This document shows, one piece after another, positions 40,501 to 49,469 of a stretch of DNA of 64,000 bases. The stretch covers positions 85,915 to 149,914 of the forward strand of contig JBKEET010000004.1 of assembly GCA_047777475.1 (NCBI GenBank), given 5' to 3'. Source of the stretch: Sutterella sp047777475 (lineage in GTDB: Bacteria; Pseudomonadota; Gammaproteobacteria; Burkholderiales; Burkholderiaceae_F). Within the stretch, counting starts at the first letter, position 1. Every line of letters begins with the position of its first letter. The position numbers and the translations under genes are program-made. The notes under the pieces were generated by a model. It saw nothing but the letters and a program-made list of their open reading frames with translations. It was not told the DNA's origin and searched no databases.

Positions 40501-41007
40501 AGGGCGGCGGAGCTTTCCTCGTCATCGGAAATAAAACAACGCTGGGAAGTCCTGAAAAAAGAATTGCTTCAGCCTTCGTTTACCGAGAAAGGTCAGGATC
40601 TGAGAGGCTTCATTTCAGAAGCCAATGAAGCTGGTGCGAAGGATCTGCAGGAAAAGCAACAAGCTTTTTCAAAAGCTCGGTCTTGCTTTGAGGAAAAAAA
40701 GAACAGCGTGATCGATCTTTATGATCTTACTGTCGATGAAATCGAACAGCTTCCAAAATGCGTCAGCGTTGAACCGGGTGCAAGCGCAGCACAGCTGAGC
40801 GATGCAATTTCCAAAACGTACGAAACGATATCGACTTTAGAGGACAAGGCATCTGAACTGGCGCTTAGAAGAAATGCGCTAATTCAGCTTGATATTCCTG
40901 AGAGCATTTCTACCCTGGAAGAAATCGATGAACTCATTCAGAAGCTGAACGAGTTGAAAACTGAAGTAAAGCACGGCCGCAAGTGCATTTTGAAGGCAGG
41001 GAAGTGA
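37513..41007 (+). CDS. brxC: BrxC, large P-loop ATPase of BREX
   Basis: This 1,164-residue protein has a Walker A motif GFYGSGKSS near residue 78 and a Walker B-like FFILDEVGQHI near residue 255, followed by a sensor-like VFLMATAQQT. The long C-terminal region is helical, with coiled-coil stretches near residues 1000-1150. This is the length and layout of BrxC, the AAA+ ATPase needed for phage restriction and for methylation in type 1 BREX. The gene has about 50% GC, well below the chromosomal flanks. It is followed one base later by pglX. Confidence 0.92.
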   Translation: MTASIRTLLSDPSQVERIIQKVIDYQHSDPEKIASEMKEYIVTRHIENSIDRFLDWVDASVGQGGGGEIGVWVSGFYGSGKSSFTKYLGYALDSQNSGFEGRSFTDRLAEQIESVTVRQHLKTLVKRLRPAVVMLDLATHNYGSNIADVSEILYRYVLGWAGYSDIDLQIADFEMTVDRDGRREELLERSREYGKDWLKVHNRSVIARNLASKLNAEMYGEPLDFSNKSGVLSIEERVKRIIEIVRHKTHCEYIFFILDEVGQHIGAHLSAIEDMQGLVQNMRTVGEGKVFLMATAQQTLTESDSRAAFNSPYLFKLKGRFPLSITLESSDIEEICWRRLLRKSASGEEELTQLFKRVGSGLKVKTKLANAKLFEGSLNESNFASLYPFLPSHFKILLSVLGTLSKGEGGTGLRSAIKVVQDVLTGGRIGHIDKNALINMPIGKLVTAENFYNELRQDIEAVERDLSEAAQKTAEAYRDDPLALRIAKTLVITELLKGFEATPANLSALLIDNVSAPDRAKEISTKLDQMARDSTVPIGRNANGTYHYLNERMAALEHEKLTLNVFSSELTKERNTILAEIFGSFLRISTGKLSCSASLFLYGNPTCISGVGKEPLELQVAFYETGEDPSARKQELLEESLETKNAAFLLTETPEGFTDLLNEIIKSDKVADAHAGSADQVERDFVRDQKSKASQARKNLQEMLNQSFDRSSLFIRGAERTVRATEDFGQMLESALSDFAGRIFDKHNQVENADPKPGMAKHILQLKHGMSGYDPLELLEWKDETPVLQEKPAAASVLDYLKLSENLRGGELLDHFMNPPFGWIKDITLYVVSALFVTGHIELNIAGHHYRTVERAVLEAFSSPQAFKAVGVAVRDTIDRSVLLACGQFLANYGVAGIVYTEQGIAEKLREFAIEKSNLCRELARDTREAGTYGTRELELAVQTLESWRDEGIAALWHSIGENQEEKARITDRLSLMQILLVKKRNGFFEDIAAGARAAELSSSSEIKQRWEVLKKELLQPSFTEKGQDLRGFISEANEAGAKDLQEKQQAFSKARSCFEEKKNSVIDLYDLTVDEIEQLPKCVSVEPGASAAQLSDAISKTYETISTLEDKASELALRRNALIQLDIPESISTLEEIDELIQKLNELKTEVKHGRKCILKAGK

Positions 41008-41008
41008 A

Positions 41009-44000
41009 ATGGCATTTAACAACGAAGCGAGAAAGCGGCTACAAAAATTTGTACAGACAGCACGCAACATCATCGAAGACGATTTCAAGCGGCAGCTCCA
41101 GGGGGTGTTCGGCATGGACGCCGAGACGGGGAACATTGTTCCGCTTTCTGCCCTTAAGCATCTGACGACGACCGACTATGAAACGGCCTCTGATTTGCGT
41201 GAAATTTTCGAGCATTACAAGCTGCAGGATAAAACCGATGATGATCAAGCGGTTCTGCAGAGAATGCTTCGAGAGCAGACGCAGACGTTTTTAGCTCGGA
41301 TCTGTGCGCTTCGCATGGCGGAAGCGCGGCATGTATTGATGCCTTCAGTTACCGATGGAATGCGTTCTGCAGGCTTTGTGAACTATCGCTTTGTGGTCGG
41401 TGCGGGGTTGGGAACTGAGTATCAGGCTTACGAGAAGTACCTCAAGTCACAGTTTGATGAACTGGCAGTGGATTTGCCACAGATTTTTGATCGCACCCAG
41501 CCTTACGGGCTTCTTTTTGCGTCCGAGCAGGCCTTTATGCAATTTTTGGCAGAAGTCAGTGCCGGCGATTTAGAGCCGTTTTGGGCCGAAGACGAAACAA
41601 TTGGCTGGATTTACCAGTATTTTAATAATGGCGCTGACTTTGCAATGATGCGAGGCCAAAAAAACAAAACTCCAAAAAATTCGCATGAGCTAGCGGTGCG
41701 GAACCAGTTCTTTACGCCTCGTTATGTTGTGGAATTCTTGTTGGACAATACCCTTGGAAGGCTTTGGGTCCAAGAGGTTGGAAATAAAGGTCATTTAGCA
41801 GAACGTTTGTCTTCCTTGGTCTTGGATCAGTCAAAAGAGGTCAAAAACAAAAATAATGTTCCTCGTGATCCGAGGACCTTACGCGTGTTGGATCCAGCTT
41901 GCGGTTCAATGCATTTTGGATTGTATGCGTTTGACCTTCTCGAAGCGATCTACGAAGATTGTTGGGATTGGCTGAAAGCGCATCCTGGGAAGCGTCTTAA
42001 TACAGAAGGGAAAGACGGTGAACTTATTCCTTTTGCACAGCTGGCCGATGACAAGGAAGGTTTCTTAAAAAAGGTTCCGGGACTGATTCTTGCCAACAAT
42101 ATTTATGGTGTAGATATCGATATCCGTGCGACACAAATCGCTTCTTTAGCTTTGTGGTTGCGTGCTCAAAAATCACTCGACCGATTAGGGGTGCTAATTG
42201 GTGATCCTTCCCGCTCACTAGGCCGTGGTCATGTTGTAGCAGCTGTTGCACCACCCCCTGAAAATGATATCGCTGAAGTAGCGGGACGCCGAATGGGAGT
42301 CAGGGCGAGTGAAGGGCTTAAAGCTTTAAAACTCGATTTCTTAAATCAGGTTCCGGAAACTGGCCTTCTTTTACCGTTGGAGCGGGATTTAGAGCAAGCA
42401 GTAGCATGGTCTGATGAAACTTCAGAAGGTATGTTGCCAGGCATGCCGGCAGATTGGGCTCAAATGGATCTGCCTCTTGATACCAGTAGCCGTTGGATGG
42501 CACAAAAGGAAGCAGTAACAACGGCTCTAAACGGCTATTTGGAAGGTATCGGCCATTCTTTCCGCGAAAAGCTTTTTGCTGTAAACGCCGTGCAGTGCCT
42601 GAACCTGCTAGATCTATGCACAAAACATTTTGATGTGATCGTGATGAATCCTCCGTTTGGGGCTCCTGCAGACGGTAGTAAGGATCTTTTGGGAGGCTTA
42701 TATCCGCTTTCGAAGCGAGAACTGAGCGGTATGTTCGTAATGCGGATGTTAGAGCTTGCTAAGCCTCATGGCTACGTTGGTGCTATCACTTCGAGAACGA
42801 TATTTTTTCAGGGGAGTTCTGAGGATTGGCGCCGCCGGCTTTTAAGTTCCGCCTCGATGCCAGTGTTCGCCGATCTTGGGCCTGGTGTTATGGATGACGC
42901 CATGGTTGAGGCTGCTGCCTATGTAGTAAGCCCGGAAATGTCAAAAGTTCCTACGTTATTTATTAACGCAACGAATCCAGGGAATCGCGCAGATTGTCTT
43001 AAGAATTATCAAAACTATCCATCTCTTCTGTTTAAAAAAACACTTATAAATTTCATAAAACTACCTGGATGTGTTTTTGCTTATCAAACAGATCCTCTCA
43101 TTATTGAGGCTTATAAAGGGGAGACACTTGATGATGTTGCAGATGTTAAAGTTGGCCTCCAAACTGGTGATAACGATAGATTTGTCAGGCTTTATTGGGA
43201 AATAGAAGGAGCCAAGAAATCCTGGGTTCCTTTGGCAAAAGGAGGACCAACTTCTCCTTTTTATGGCGAAGTTTCAACAGATATTAACTGGCAGAAAAAT
43301 GGCGCTGAAATTTGGCGCTTCTCTGGTTCTGTTTTGAGAAATGTACCTTATTACTTTCGTCCTGGCCTAACTTGGTCATTCAGAGGAAACTCGCTTGCCC
43401 TACGAGTCTTCCCTTCAGAAGGTATCTTTGATCGTGTAGGTGATTGTGTATTTGTCGCCGGAGATGATGAAGAAAATCTTCTTGTATGTTTAGCGATTCT
43501 TAATAGTCGAGCCTATCAAAATTTCATGAGTTTGCAGTTACAACGAGTAAATCAGGCTTCTCATTATGAATGCGGTATGTTATCGGTTTCTCCTTATCCA
43601 ACCTTGAATTCAGAGGAAAAGTCTTTACTTGCATCTTTGGCAAAGCAAAATTATGAAGCGCGCCGTAGGCTGGCTAGCGTTAATGAGGAATCTCGCTATT
43701 TTGTTCTTCCAGAATGGATTGCTGAAGCCAATGGGGACCTAGATCGCGAAGCGGAGCTGGCGACAATAAAGCACTCACAAGATGAGATGGATCGTTTGGG
43801 TGATCAGTTATACGGTTTTGAAAGCAGAGTAATTGATAAACAGGAGAAATCTCGAGAAGTTCCAACACCTTCACAGAAGGAAAAGCTGAACCGTTTGCTT
43901 TCGTGGGCAGTTGGCGTGGCTTTCGGACGCTTTGATCTGCGTCTTGCTATCGGAGACAGGGTCTTGCCAGATCTTGGAGCACCGTTTGCTCCTTATCCGA

Positions 44001-44731
44001 AACTTGCCCCCGGCCGGCTCCCCGAAGGCGATGCTCCATTTATTCCGAACAAGGGCATTTTTGCCATGGATCCAGGGAATTCCTTGGATCTGACAAGGGC
44101 TGTTGAGCGAGTGCTCAGCGAGTGCGGGCTCAGTGACGTTGCCGATGTGGAAGACTGGCTGGAAAACACATTCCCCGCACTTCACCTCAAGATGTACAGG
44201 GGCGCTCAGAGAGTGGCGCCCATTTATTGGCCAATTGGAACGAATAGCGGAAGCTACACACTTTGGCTCTATTACCCCAAACTTTCCAAGGAAATGCTAT
44301 TTACTGCGGTGAGCGATTTCGTCGACCCTAAGATGGCATCGGAAAAACAAACGATTGAAGAAATTCAAAAGATTGGTGAGAAGACCAGTGCTGAGCAGCG
44401 CAAAGAAGCTGAAGAAAGCTCGGAGTTCCTTGCGGAGCTCTCCGTTTTCCGTTCGCAGCTTTTGGATCTTGCTTCCAATGCGGTATTCCATCCCGATGAC
44501 GGTGTTGCCATCAATGCGGTTCGTTTCATGCCGATGATTCAAAACAGGGCATGGCTTAAAACGTTGGAAAAAGTAAAACTCGCTTTGGAAAAGGGCGATC
44601 TTGACTGGAGTGAAACGGCGGCTGATCTTTACCCTGATCGCGTAAGGAGGGCCTGTGAAAAGGATCCTTCAATCCGTGCGGCGCACGCCAAGCGCTTCGG
44701 GTTTTCTGATGAAAGCGGAGTGACAGAATGA
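41009..44731 (+). CDS. pglX: PglX, adenine-specific DNA methyltransferase of BREX
   Basis: This 1,240-residue N6-adenine methyltransferase has the SAM-binding motif VLDPACGSMHFGLYAFD (about residue 294) and the catalytic motif VIVMNPPFGAP (about residue 545). The NQFFTPRYVVEFLLDN lead-in is typical of PglX and type I/IIG enzymes. It marks host DNA at a non-palindromic site so that BREX spares it. The C-terminal part (about residues 600-950) should be the target-recognition region. That part (about 42600-43860) is visibly more AT-rich than either end of the gene, suggesting that the specificity region was exchanged. Its stop codon overlaps the pglZ start. Confidence 0.95.
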   Translation: MAFNNEARKRLQKFVQTARNIIEDDFKRQLQGVFGMDAETGNIVPLSALKHLTTTDYETASDLREIFEHYKLQDKTDDDQAVLQRMLREQTQTFLARICALRMAEARHVLMPSVTDGMRSAGFVNYRFVVGAGLGTEYQAYEKYLKSQFDELAVDLPQIFDRTQPYGLLFASEQAFMQFLAEVSAGDLEPFWAEDETIGWIYQYFNNGADFAMMRGQKNKTPKNSHELAVRNQFFTPRYVVEFLLDNTLGRLWVQEVGNKGHLAERLSSLVLDQSKEVKNKNNVPRDPRTLRVLDPACGSMHFGLYAFDLLEAIYEDCWDWLKAHPGKRLNTEGKDGELIPFAQLADDKEGFLKKVPGLILANNIYGVDIDIRATQIASLALWLRAQKSLDRLGVLIGDPSRSLGRGHVVAAVAPPPENDIAEVAGRRMGVRASEGLKALKLDFLNQVPETGLLLPLERDLEQAVAWSDETSEGMLPGMPADWAQMDLPLDTSSRWMAQKEAVTTALNGYLEGIGHSFREKLFAVNAVQCLNLLDLCTKHFDVIVMNPPFGAPADGSKDLLGGLYPLSKRELSGMFVMRMLELAKPHGYVGAITSRTIFFQGSSEDWRRRLLSSASMPVFADLGPGVMDDAMVEAAAYVVSPEMSKVPTLFINATNPGNRADCLKNYQNYPSLLFKKTLINFIKLPGCVFAYQTDPLIIEAYKGETLDDVADVKVGLQTGDNDRFVRLYWEIEGAKKSWVPLAKGGPTSPFYGEVSTDINWQKNGAEIWRFSGSVLRNVPYYFRPGLTWSFRGNSLALRVFPSEGIFDRVGDCVFVAGDDEENLLVCLAILNSRAYQNFMSLQLQRVNQASHYECGMLSVSPYPTLNSEEKSLLASLAKQNYEARRRLASVNEESRYFVLPEWIAEANGDLDREAELATIKHSQDEMDRLGDQLYGFESRVIDKQEKSREVPTPSQKEKLNRLLSWAVGVAFGRFDLRLAIGDRVLPDLGAPFAPYPKLAPGRLPEGDAPFIPNKGIFAMDPGNSLDLTRAVERVLSECGLSDVADVEDWLENTFPALHLKMYRGAQRVAPIYWPIGTNSGSYTLWLYYPKLSKEMLFTAVSDFVDPKMASEKQTIEEIQKIGEKTSAEQRKEAEESSEFLAELSVFRSQLLDLASNAVFHPDDGVAINAVRFMPMIQNRAWLKTLEKVKLALEKGDLDWSETAADLYPDRVRRACEKDPSIRAAHAKRFGFSDESGVTE

Positions 44732-47262
44732 AAATTGAGGATTTCATCCGCAATGAGATTTTCAAAAAGCGCCTCAGAGAACGCCGCCTACTGGTTGTGT
44801 ATGAGGGAACTGCTTCGAAGCGATATCGCTCGCTTGCCGAGAAAGCGGCAAAAGACGAGAAGGGCGTTTTTTATGATGTGTCAGAAGGCTCGTTGCCCGC
44901 TCGGTTAGGAGCGGGCGAAGCCCTCACTTCAGGGCTTAAGCAGCCTGTTGTGATTTATGTCCCGAAAGCGGCACCGGCGAGTGACTTCGAAAGGAGAAAC
45001 GACCCTTTCTTTGCCTTTGCCTTGATCGGGCGCTATTTTCCGGACAGTGCCAAAGATCAGCTTCTGCAGATTTGCATCAATAAAGTGCCGAAAAAAGAGG
45101 CTGCCATACGGGCGCTTTTTGCCAAGTCTCCGGAAGAAGGCCCGGCGTTTGCGGCGATTGATGCTCTCTTGGCAGGGGCCGATGCAAAGTGGCCGCAGCT
45201 CAAGGCAGCCAGCGGCAAATCGTCCGAAGCAGAGATTCTGAAGTGGCTGCTGATCAGTGCTGAAGAAGTGGATTTCGAAGATGTTCGGCAGGAAGCTACG
45301 GAGTTCGCCGAAAATGTGGCGGGTGCCGTAGTCAAAGCATCGCAGTCGTTTGCCGAATTCCGCGATGCGCTTTGGTGCGCTTGTTTGGCAACGGAGCTTT
45401 TTGCCGTTTACGGCGAGGGCACGCCTTCTGAGCTTTCTTCTGTGGCAAGAGCCGATTCAGTGCATGAAAAGGAGGTGGCCGATGCAGTTGCCTCGCTTCG
45501 CGATCTGAGGGACACGTCGATTTACCGCAAGGAGGCCAAAGCGGCCGAGCAGGTGCTGCATATCGGGCAAGCCGTGAAGAAGATGGCGCTCGAGCGTTCA
45601 GCTCTGACCTTTGAGGCGGAAGCCGTGGCTTTGAGAGGGCAGATATTGGCAGCACTCTTAAAAAGAGACTGCGAGAAAGCCAAAGCACTCAATGAGCGGT
45701 TCGGTGAAAGCCTTTGGTCGGCCGAGGAAGCCGCGTCTCTTATCAATGATCTCTTCAGCCGTACTGTCAGGTTTTTCGATGCACAGAAAAAGCTTGCCGA
45801 AGATCTGAAACACAAGTTAGTAAACGTTCGCGAATGCATCGATGCTTATTGCCGCATTGGTGCCGAGGCCGACGGCGAAGCACGGAAGTTTGCTGAGCTT
45901 TGGGATGATGCACTCTTTAAGCGCGATGAAATCGAGGCGGCGCTTCCCGAAGGAGCATATGACCAGCTGCAGCAGCTTGCCGGCAATGTATTCAACGCTT
46001 ACCGGGATCTTGCGGAAAAGGAACAGCAACGTTTTCTTGCTGCGGTGGATAAGGACGGCTGGCCTGCTTCCGGCATGCTCGCCAACGGCGATGTGTTTGA
46101 TCGTGTTATAGCTCCAGCCCTCCAGCAGGAGGGAGAGGGCGTTGCCTGGCTTCTTATAGACGGTCTGCGCTACGAAATCGGCGCAACGTTCAAAGAGCTT
46201 CTTCTGCAGCAGCAGCCCAAGCTTGCGCCCGCCTGTGCGCCGCTGCCAAGCATCACTTCGGTTGGCAAAGGGGCTTTGCTTCCCGGCGGCAGCGAACTCA
46301 GCATCGAGGTAAAGAACAACGATATGGTGCCCGAGTTGGGTAGTGTTGCGCTCAAGGCGCTGGACGATCGTCTCAAAGTCCTTTCGGAACGCTATGGCGA
46401 ACGGTTCCGCAGCATGACGCCCGCCGAAGTGCTGAGTGCCCGCAAAGCCGCTTTTGATAAAACGGATTTGCTGCTGATTCGCGACGATGATCTCGATGCG
46501 GAGCTTGAAAGCGACAAGATGGACGCTTTGAAGGCTGTGCGCCGCTGTGCGGAGCGCGTCAAGAGCCTCGTGAAGCGCCTGAGCACGCTGGGGCGTTTCG
46601 GCCTGCTGGTGGTAACGAGTGATCATGGTTTCGTGCTCAATCTGAAGCCCATGCCCGGCGATAAATGCCCGATGCCAGTTGGCAATTGGACGGCCACGCA
46701 CGATCGCTTCCTTTTGGGCGAAGGCAATGCCGATGTTGGAACCGCGGTTTATCCGGCCGCGTTTTTGGGCATTCGCACCAACGTTCCGCAGGCTGCGTTC
46801 CCGACCGCTCTCTGCGCATATAAAGACGGCAAGCGCTATTTCCACGGAGGGCTTTCTTTGCCCGAAGCGATCGTTCCGGTGATCACCGCCCGTCTCGAGC
46901 AGCAGAAAGCAAACCAGACATCGGATCGCAGCGTGACGTTCACCCGCAGGAAAGACCTTTATACCAGCCGGATCGTGAGGCTTGAGCTGACACTGAACGA
47001 TTCGCTTTTCAGCGCCGACGATGATAGGGAAGTGCCCGTTCGCATTGAAATTTTCCGGAAAGGCGATCGCTCTAGGAAAGCTGCCGGCTTTGTCGCCGGC
47101 AACGATGCCGGCATCGTCGGGCTTACGGCGGGACTAGGCCATACCATCAAGGTGCAGCTCGATGACTTCGACGGTAGGCAGACCTTTACGGTTCGGGCGC
47201 TTGACGCCGAAAGCGGCGTTTCGCTCGGGGAGACTTCTTTTGAAGCGGAGGTGATGGGATGA
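44728..47262 (+). CDS. pglZ: PglZ, alkaline-phosphatase-superfamily BREX protein
   Basis: This 844-residue protein starts inside the last codons of pglX (ATGA overlap). The N-terminal half is helical. The PglZ domain has AWLLIDGLRYEIGATF (metal-ligand Asp near residue 476), PSITSVGKGALLPG (around the nucleophile position) and LLVVTSDHGFVLNL (Asp-His near residue 630). These are the phosphatase-superfamily landmarks, although no clear hydrolytic activity is agreed for BREX restriction. The C-terminal 120 residues form a beta-rich domain. PglZ is, with PglX, the defining BREX component. Confidence 0.93.
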   Translation: MKIEDFIRNEIFKKRLRERRLLVVYEGTASKRYRSLAEKAAKDEKGVFYDVSEGSLPARLGAGEALTSGLKQPVVIYVPKAAPASDFERRNDPFFAFALIGRYFPDSAKDQLLQICINKVPKKEAAIRALFAKSPEEGPAFAAIDALLAGADAKWPQLKAASGKSSEAEILKWLLISAEEVDFEDVRQEATEFAENVAGAVVKASQSFAEFRDALWCACLATELFAVYGEGTPSELSSVARADSVHEKEVADAVASLRDLRDTSIYRKEAKAAEQVLHIGQAVKKMALERSALTFEAEAVALRGQILAALLKRDCEKAKALNERFGESLWSAEEAASLINDLFSRTVRFFDAQKKLAEDLKHKLVNVRECIDAYCRIGAEADGEARKFAELWDDALFKRDEIEAALPEGAYDQLQQLAGNVFNAYRDLAEKEQQRFLAAVDKDGWPASGMLANGDVFDRVIAPALQQEGEGVAWLLIDGLRYEIGATFKELLLQQQPKLAPACAPLPSITSVGKGALLPGGSELSIEVKNNDMVPELGSVALKALDDRLKVLSERYGERFRSMTPAEVLSARKAAFDKTDLLLIRDDDLDAELESDKMDALKAVRRCAERVKSLVKRLSTLGRFGLLVVTSDHGFVLNLKPMPGDKCPMPVGNWTATHDRFLLGEGNADVGTAVYPAAFLGIRTNVPQAAFPTALCAYKDGKRYFHGGLSLPEAIVPVITARLEQQKANQTSDRSVTFTRRKDLYTSRIVRLELTLNDSLFSADDDREVPVRIEIFRKGDRSRKAAGFVAGNDAGIVGLTAGLGHTIKVQLDDFDGRQTFTVRALDAESGVSLGETSFEAEVMG

Positions 47263-49364
47263 GCTTTGCCAAGGACGCGCTCGACAGCAAGGTCAATGCC
47301 GCTTATCTCGGCAAAACCGTTCGCAAGGATTTGGTGCAGCGCATTAAAAAAGGCACCAACGTTCCGACTTTTGTGCTTGAATTCCTGCTGGCGAAATTCT
47401 GCGCCTCGGACGACGAGGAAGAGATCGACGACGGACTCGAAGCCGTTGTCGAGACGCTGCAGAAGCACTACGTGAGAGCCGATGAATCCAATGCGGCTCA
47501 GTCTCGCGTCTCGACCAAGGGCAGTTTCAAGTTCATCGACAAGGCGAGCGTTCAGTACGTCGAAAAAGATAAGCGCCATTGGGCGGCGCTTGAAAATTTC
47601 GGCTCGAAGCGCATTGCCGTGAGCGATCGCTTCTTCCGCAACAACGACCGCTTGCTCGAAGGCGGCGTGTGGGCGGAAGTGACGGTCGCCTACAACGACA
47701 ACGAAGAAGACAACTACACGTTCTATATCGAGGACCTGCGCCCGATCCAGCTGGCGCATTTCGATTTCGACGGCTATGTGGCGCACCGCGGCGAATTCAC
47801 GCGGGACGAGTGGCTTAACTTGATTCTTCGCTCGGTCGGCATTGAACCCGAAAGGCTTACGGACCGGCAGAAATTCCACTTCATCGCCCGCATGGCGAGC
47901 TTGGTGGAAGCCAATTACAACTACATCGAACTCGGTCCCCGCGGCACCGGAAAGAGCTATTTCTTCAGCGAGTTTTCGCCCTATGCGACGCTGATCTCAG
48001 GCGGCCAGTCGACGAAATCCACGCTCTTTTACAACAACGCCAGGCGCCGTCCCGGACTTGTTTCGTTCTGGGACACGGTGGCCTTCGACGAAGTGGCGGG
48101 CATCCGCATCAAGGATCCCGACACTATTCAGATCATGAAGGACTACATGGCCAACGGCCGCTTCTCGCGCGGCACGGAGGTCATTGCCAACGCCGGCCTG
48201 AGCTTTGTCGGCAACCTCGATCTGTCGATTCCTCAGATCGTCAATTCTTCCCAATACGATCTGTTCCAGCCGATGCCGAAGGAGTTCGACCTCGCCGTGA
48301 TGGACCGTTTCGCCGCCTACATTCCGGGCTGGGAAATGCCGAAAATGGACAGCTCCTATCTGACGTCGCATTTCGGCTTCATCTCGGACTATCTGGCCGA
48401 GGCGTTCCATTATCTCTTCAAGAACGTCAACGTCTACGAAACCGTCAATCATCTGTTCAAGGGCGGTCCCGCCATCGAGGGCCGAGACGAGAAGGGCATC
48501 AAGAAAACGCTCTGCGCCTTCCTGAAGATCCTGCACCCGGACGGCAAGGTCAAGCCCGAGGAATTCGAGCAGTATGTGCGCTATGCCATCGAATGCCGCC
48601 GCCGCGTCAAGGAGCAGATGAACAAGCGCAAGCCCGACGGCGAATTCGCGAAAATCAATCTGAGCTATATCGACGCCGAGGGCAGGGAACAGGTCGTCTA
48701 CTGTCCCGAGTCCAAAGACGCTCCCGCCACGCAGCATCCGACGGGCAACGTTCGCGGAGAAGAAGTGAAGGCCGCCGCTGCGAACGTCCTATACGGAGCG
48801 CCGGAAATTTCTGCCGGCAAGGTCATGTTAGAGCCCCTGCAGGTGCCGCAGCCTGCGGTTCCTCAGGGGGCGGCTAAACCCTTGCAGCCGCAGGAGCTCC
48901 ACATTAAGTCAGAAGACAGGGGCTACAGCTTCGAATCGGTGATGGGGCCCTATCTCGAAGGTGCCAAGATCGTGAAGGTCACAGAACCGGATATGCAAAA
49001 GCCCGCTCAGGTTCTGAATTTCGTTCGCTTCTGCGAGCTTGCCGTTTCCGTGCAGACCGTCCGCCGCATCCGTCTGGTGACGGTTGCGGGCGAAAGGGTT
49101 TCCGCTGCACAGCGTCATAAAGCGATGGCAGATCTCAAGCAAAGCCTTCTTGCTTTCGATATCGAGCTTGAGATTGACGACTCAGCCGCAGATCTGAAAG
49201 AACACAGCATCGAACTCGACAACGGCTGGAAAATCAGCCTAAGCCGCGGCCTCGACTGGTATCAAAGCGTCGGCTATTTCGAAGTCGGCGCTTATGACCA
49301 GAGTCTTTCCCCCTGCAGGGAAATGGAAATCCGCATCAAGCGCAAGGGCGAAAAAGCCGATTAA
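47259..49364 (+). CDS. brxL: BrxL-type AAA+ protein with a C-terminal MITD1-like (MIT_C) domain
   Basis: This 701-residue protein has the BrxL N-terminal domain (to about 200) and an AAA+ core with GPRGTGKSYFFSEF (Walker A, about residue 226) and DTVAFDEVAGIRIKD (Walker B, about residue 276). FSRGTEVIANAGLSFVGN and a MPKEFDLAVMDRFAAYIPGW block complete it. The usual C-terminal Lon-like domain is absent. After a Pro/Gln-rich linker (about 500-550), residues 555-690 match the PLD-like C-terminal domain of MITD1: YSFESVMGPYLEGA, LNFVRFCE, LDNGWKISLSRGLDWYQ, then LSPCREMEIRI. BrxL is the restriction effector AAA+ protein; the new tail may direct it to membrane or nucleic acid. The start overlaps pglZ. 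Confidence 0.87.
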   Translation: MSFAKDALDSKVNAAYLGKTVRKDLVQRIKKGTNVPTFVLEFLLAKFCASDDEEEIDDGLEAVVETLQKHYVRADESNAAQSRVSTKGSFKFIDKASVQYVEKDKRHWAALENFGSKRIAVSDRFFRNNDRLLEGGVWAEVTVAYNDNEEDNYTFYIEDLRPIQLAHFDFDGYVAHRGEFTRDEWLNLILRSVGIEPERLTDRQKFHFIARMASLVEANYNYIELGPRGTGKSYFFSEFSPYATLISGGQSTKSTLFYNNARRRPGLVSFWDTVAFDEVAGIRIKDPDTIQIMKDYMANGRFSRGTEVIANAGLSFVGNLDLSIPQIVNSSQYDLFQPMPKEFDLAVMDRFAAYIPGWEMPKMDSSYLTSHFGFISDYLAEAFHYLFKNVNVYETVNHLFKGGPAIEGRDEKGIKKTLCAFLKILHPDGKVKPEEFEQYVRYAIECRRRVKEQMNKRKPDGEFAKINLSYIDAEGREQVVYCPESKDAPATQHPTGNVRGEEVKAAAANVLYGAPEISAGKVMLEPLQVPQPAVPQGAAKPLQPQELHIKSEDRGYSFESVMGPYLEGAKIVKVTEPDMQKPAQVLNFVRFCELAVSVQTVRRIRLVTVAGERVSAAQRHKAMADLKQSLLAFDIELEIDDSAADLKEHSIELDNGWKISLSRGLDWYQSVGYFEVGAYDQSLSPCREMEIRIKRKGEKAD

Positions 49365-49383
49365 TAACGAACTAAAAAACAAA

Positions 49384-49419
49384 ACTCCGCCCGACGGATC
49401 ACTGTCCGCCGGGCGGAGT
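49384..49419. terminator. Bidirectional terminator after brxL
   Basis: ACTCCGCCCG-a-CGGA and TCCG-c-CGGGCGGAGT form a long stem. On the minus strand it is followed by TTTTGTTTTTT, so it ends the lipoprotein gene, and it also closes the BREX operon. Confidence 0.85.
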
Positions 49420-49469
49420 CTTATGCGATGCGAAACAGCAGAAGCGGGCGGCGCCGATGCCGCCCGGCC

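Noticed and set aside
44728..47262. PglZ as an isolated phosphatase gene
   Set aside because: Its translational overlap with pglX and brxL and its domain order make it part of BREX.
48700..49364. A Lon protease domain at the end of BrxL
   Set aside because: No Lon-type Ser-Lys context is visible; the region is a Pro/Gln linker followed by the MITD1-like block.
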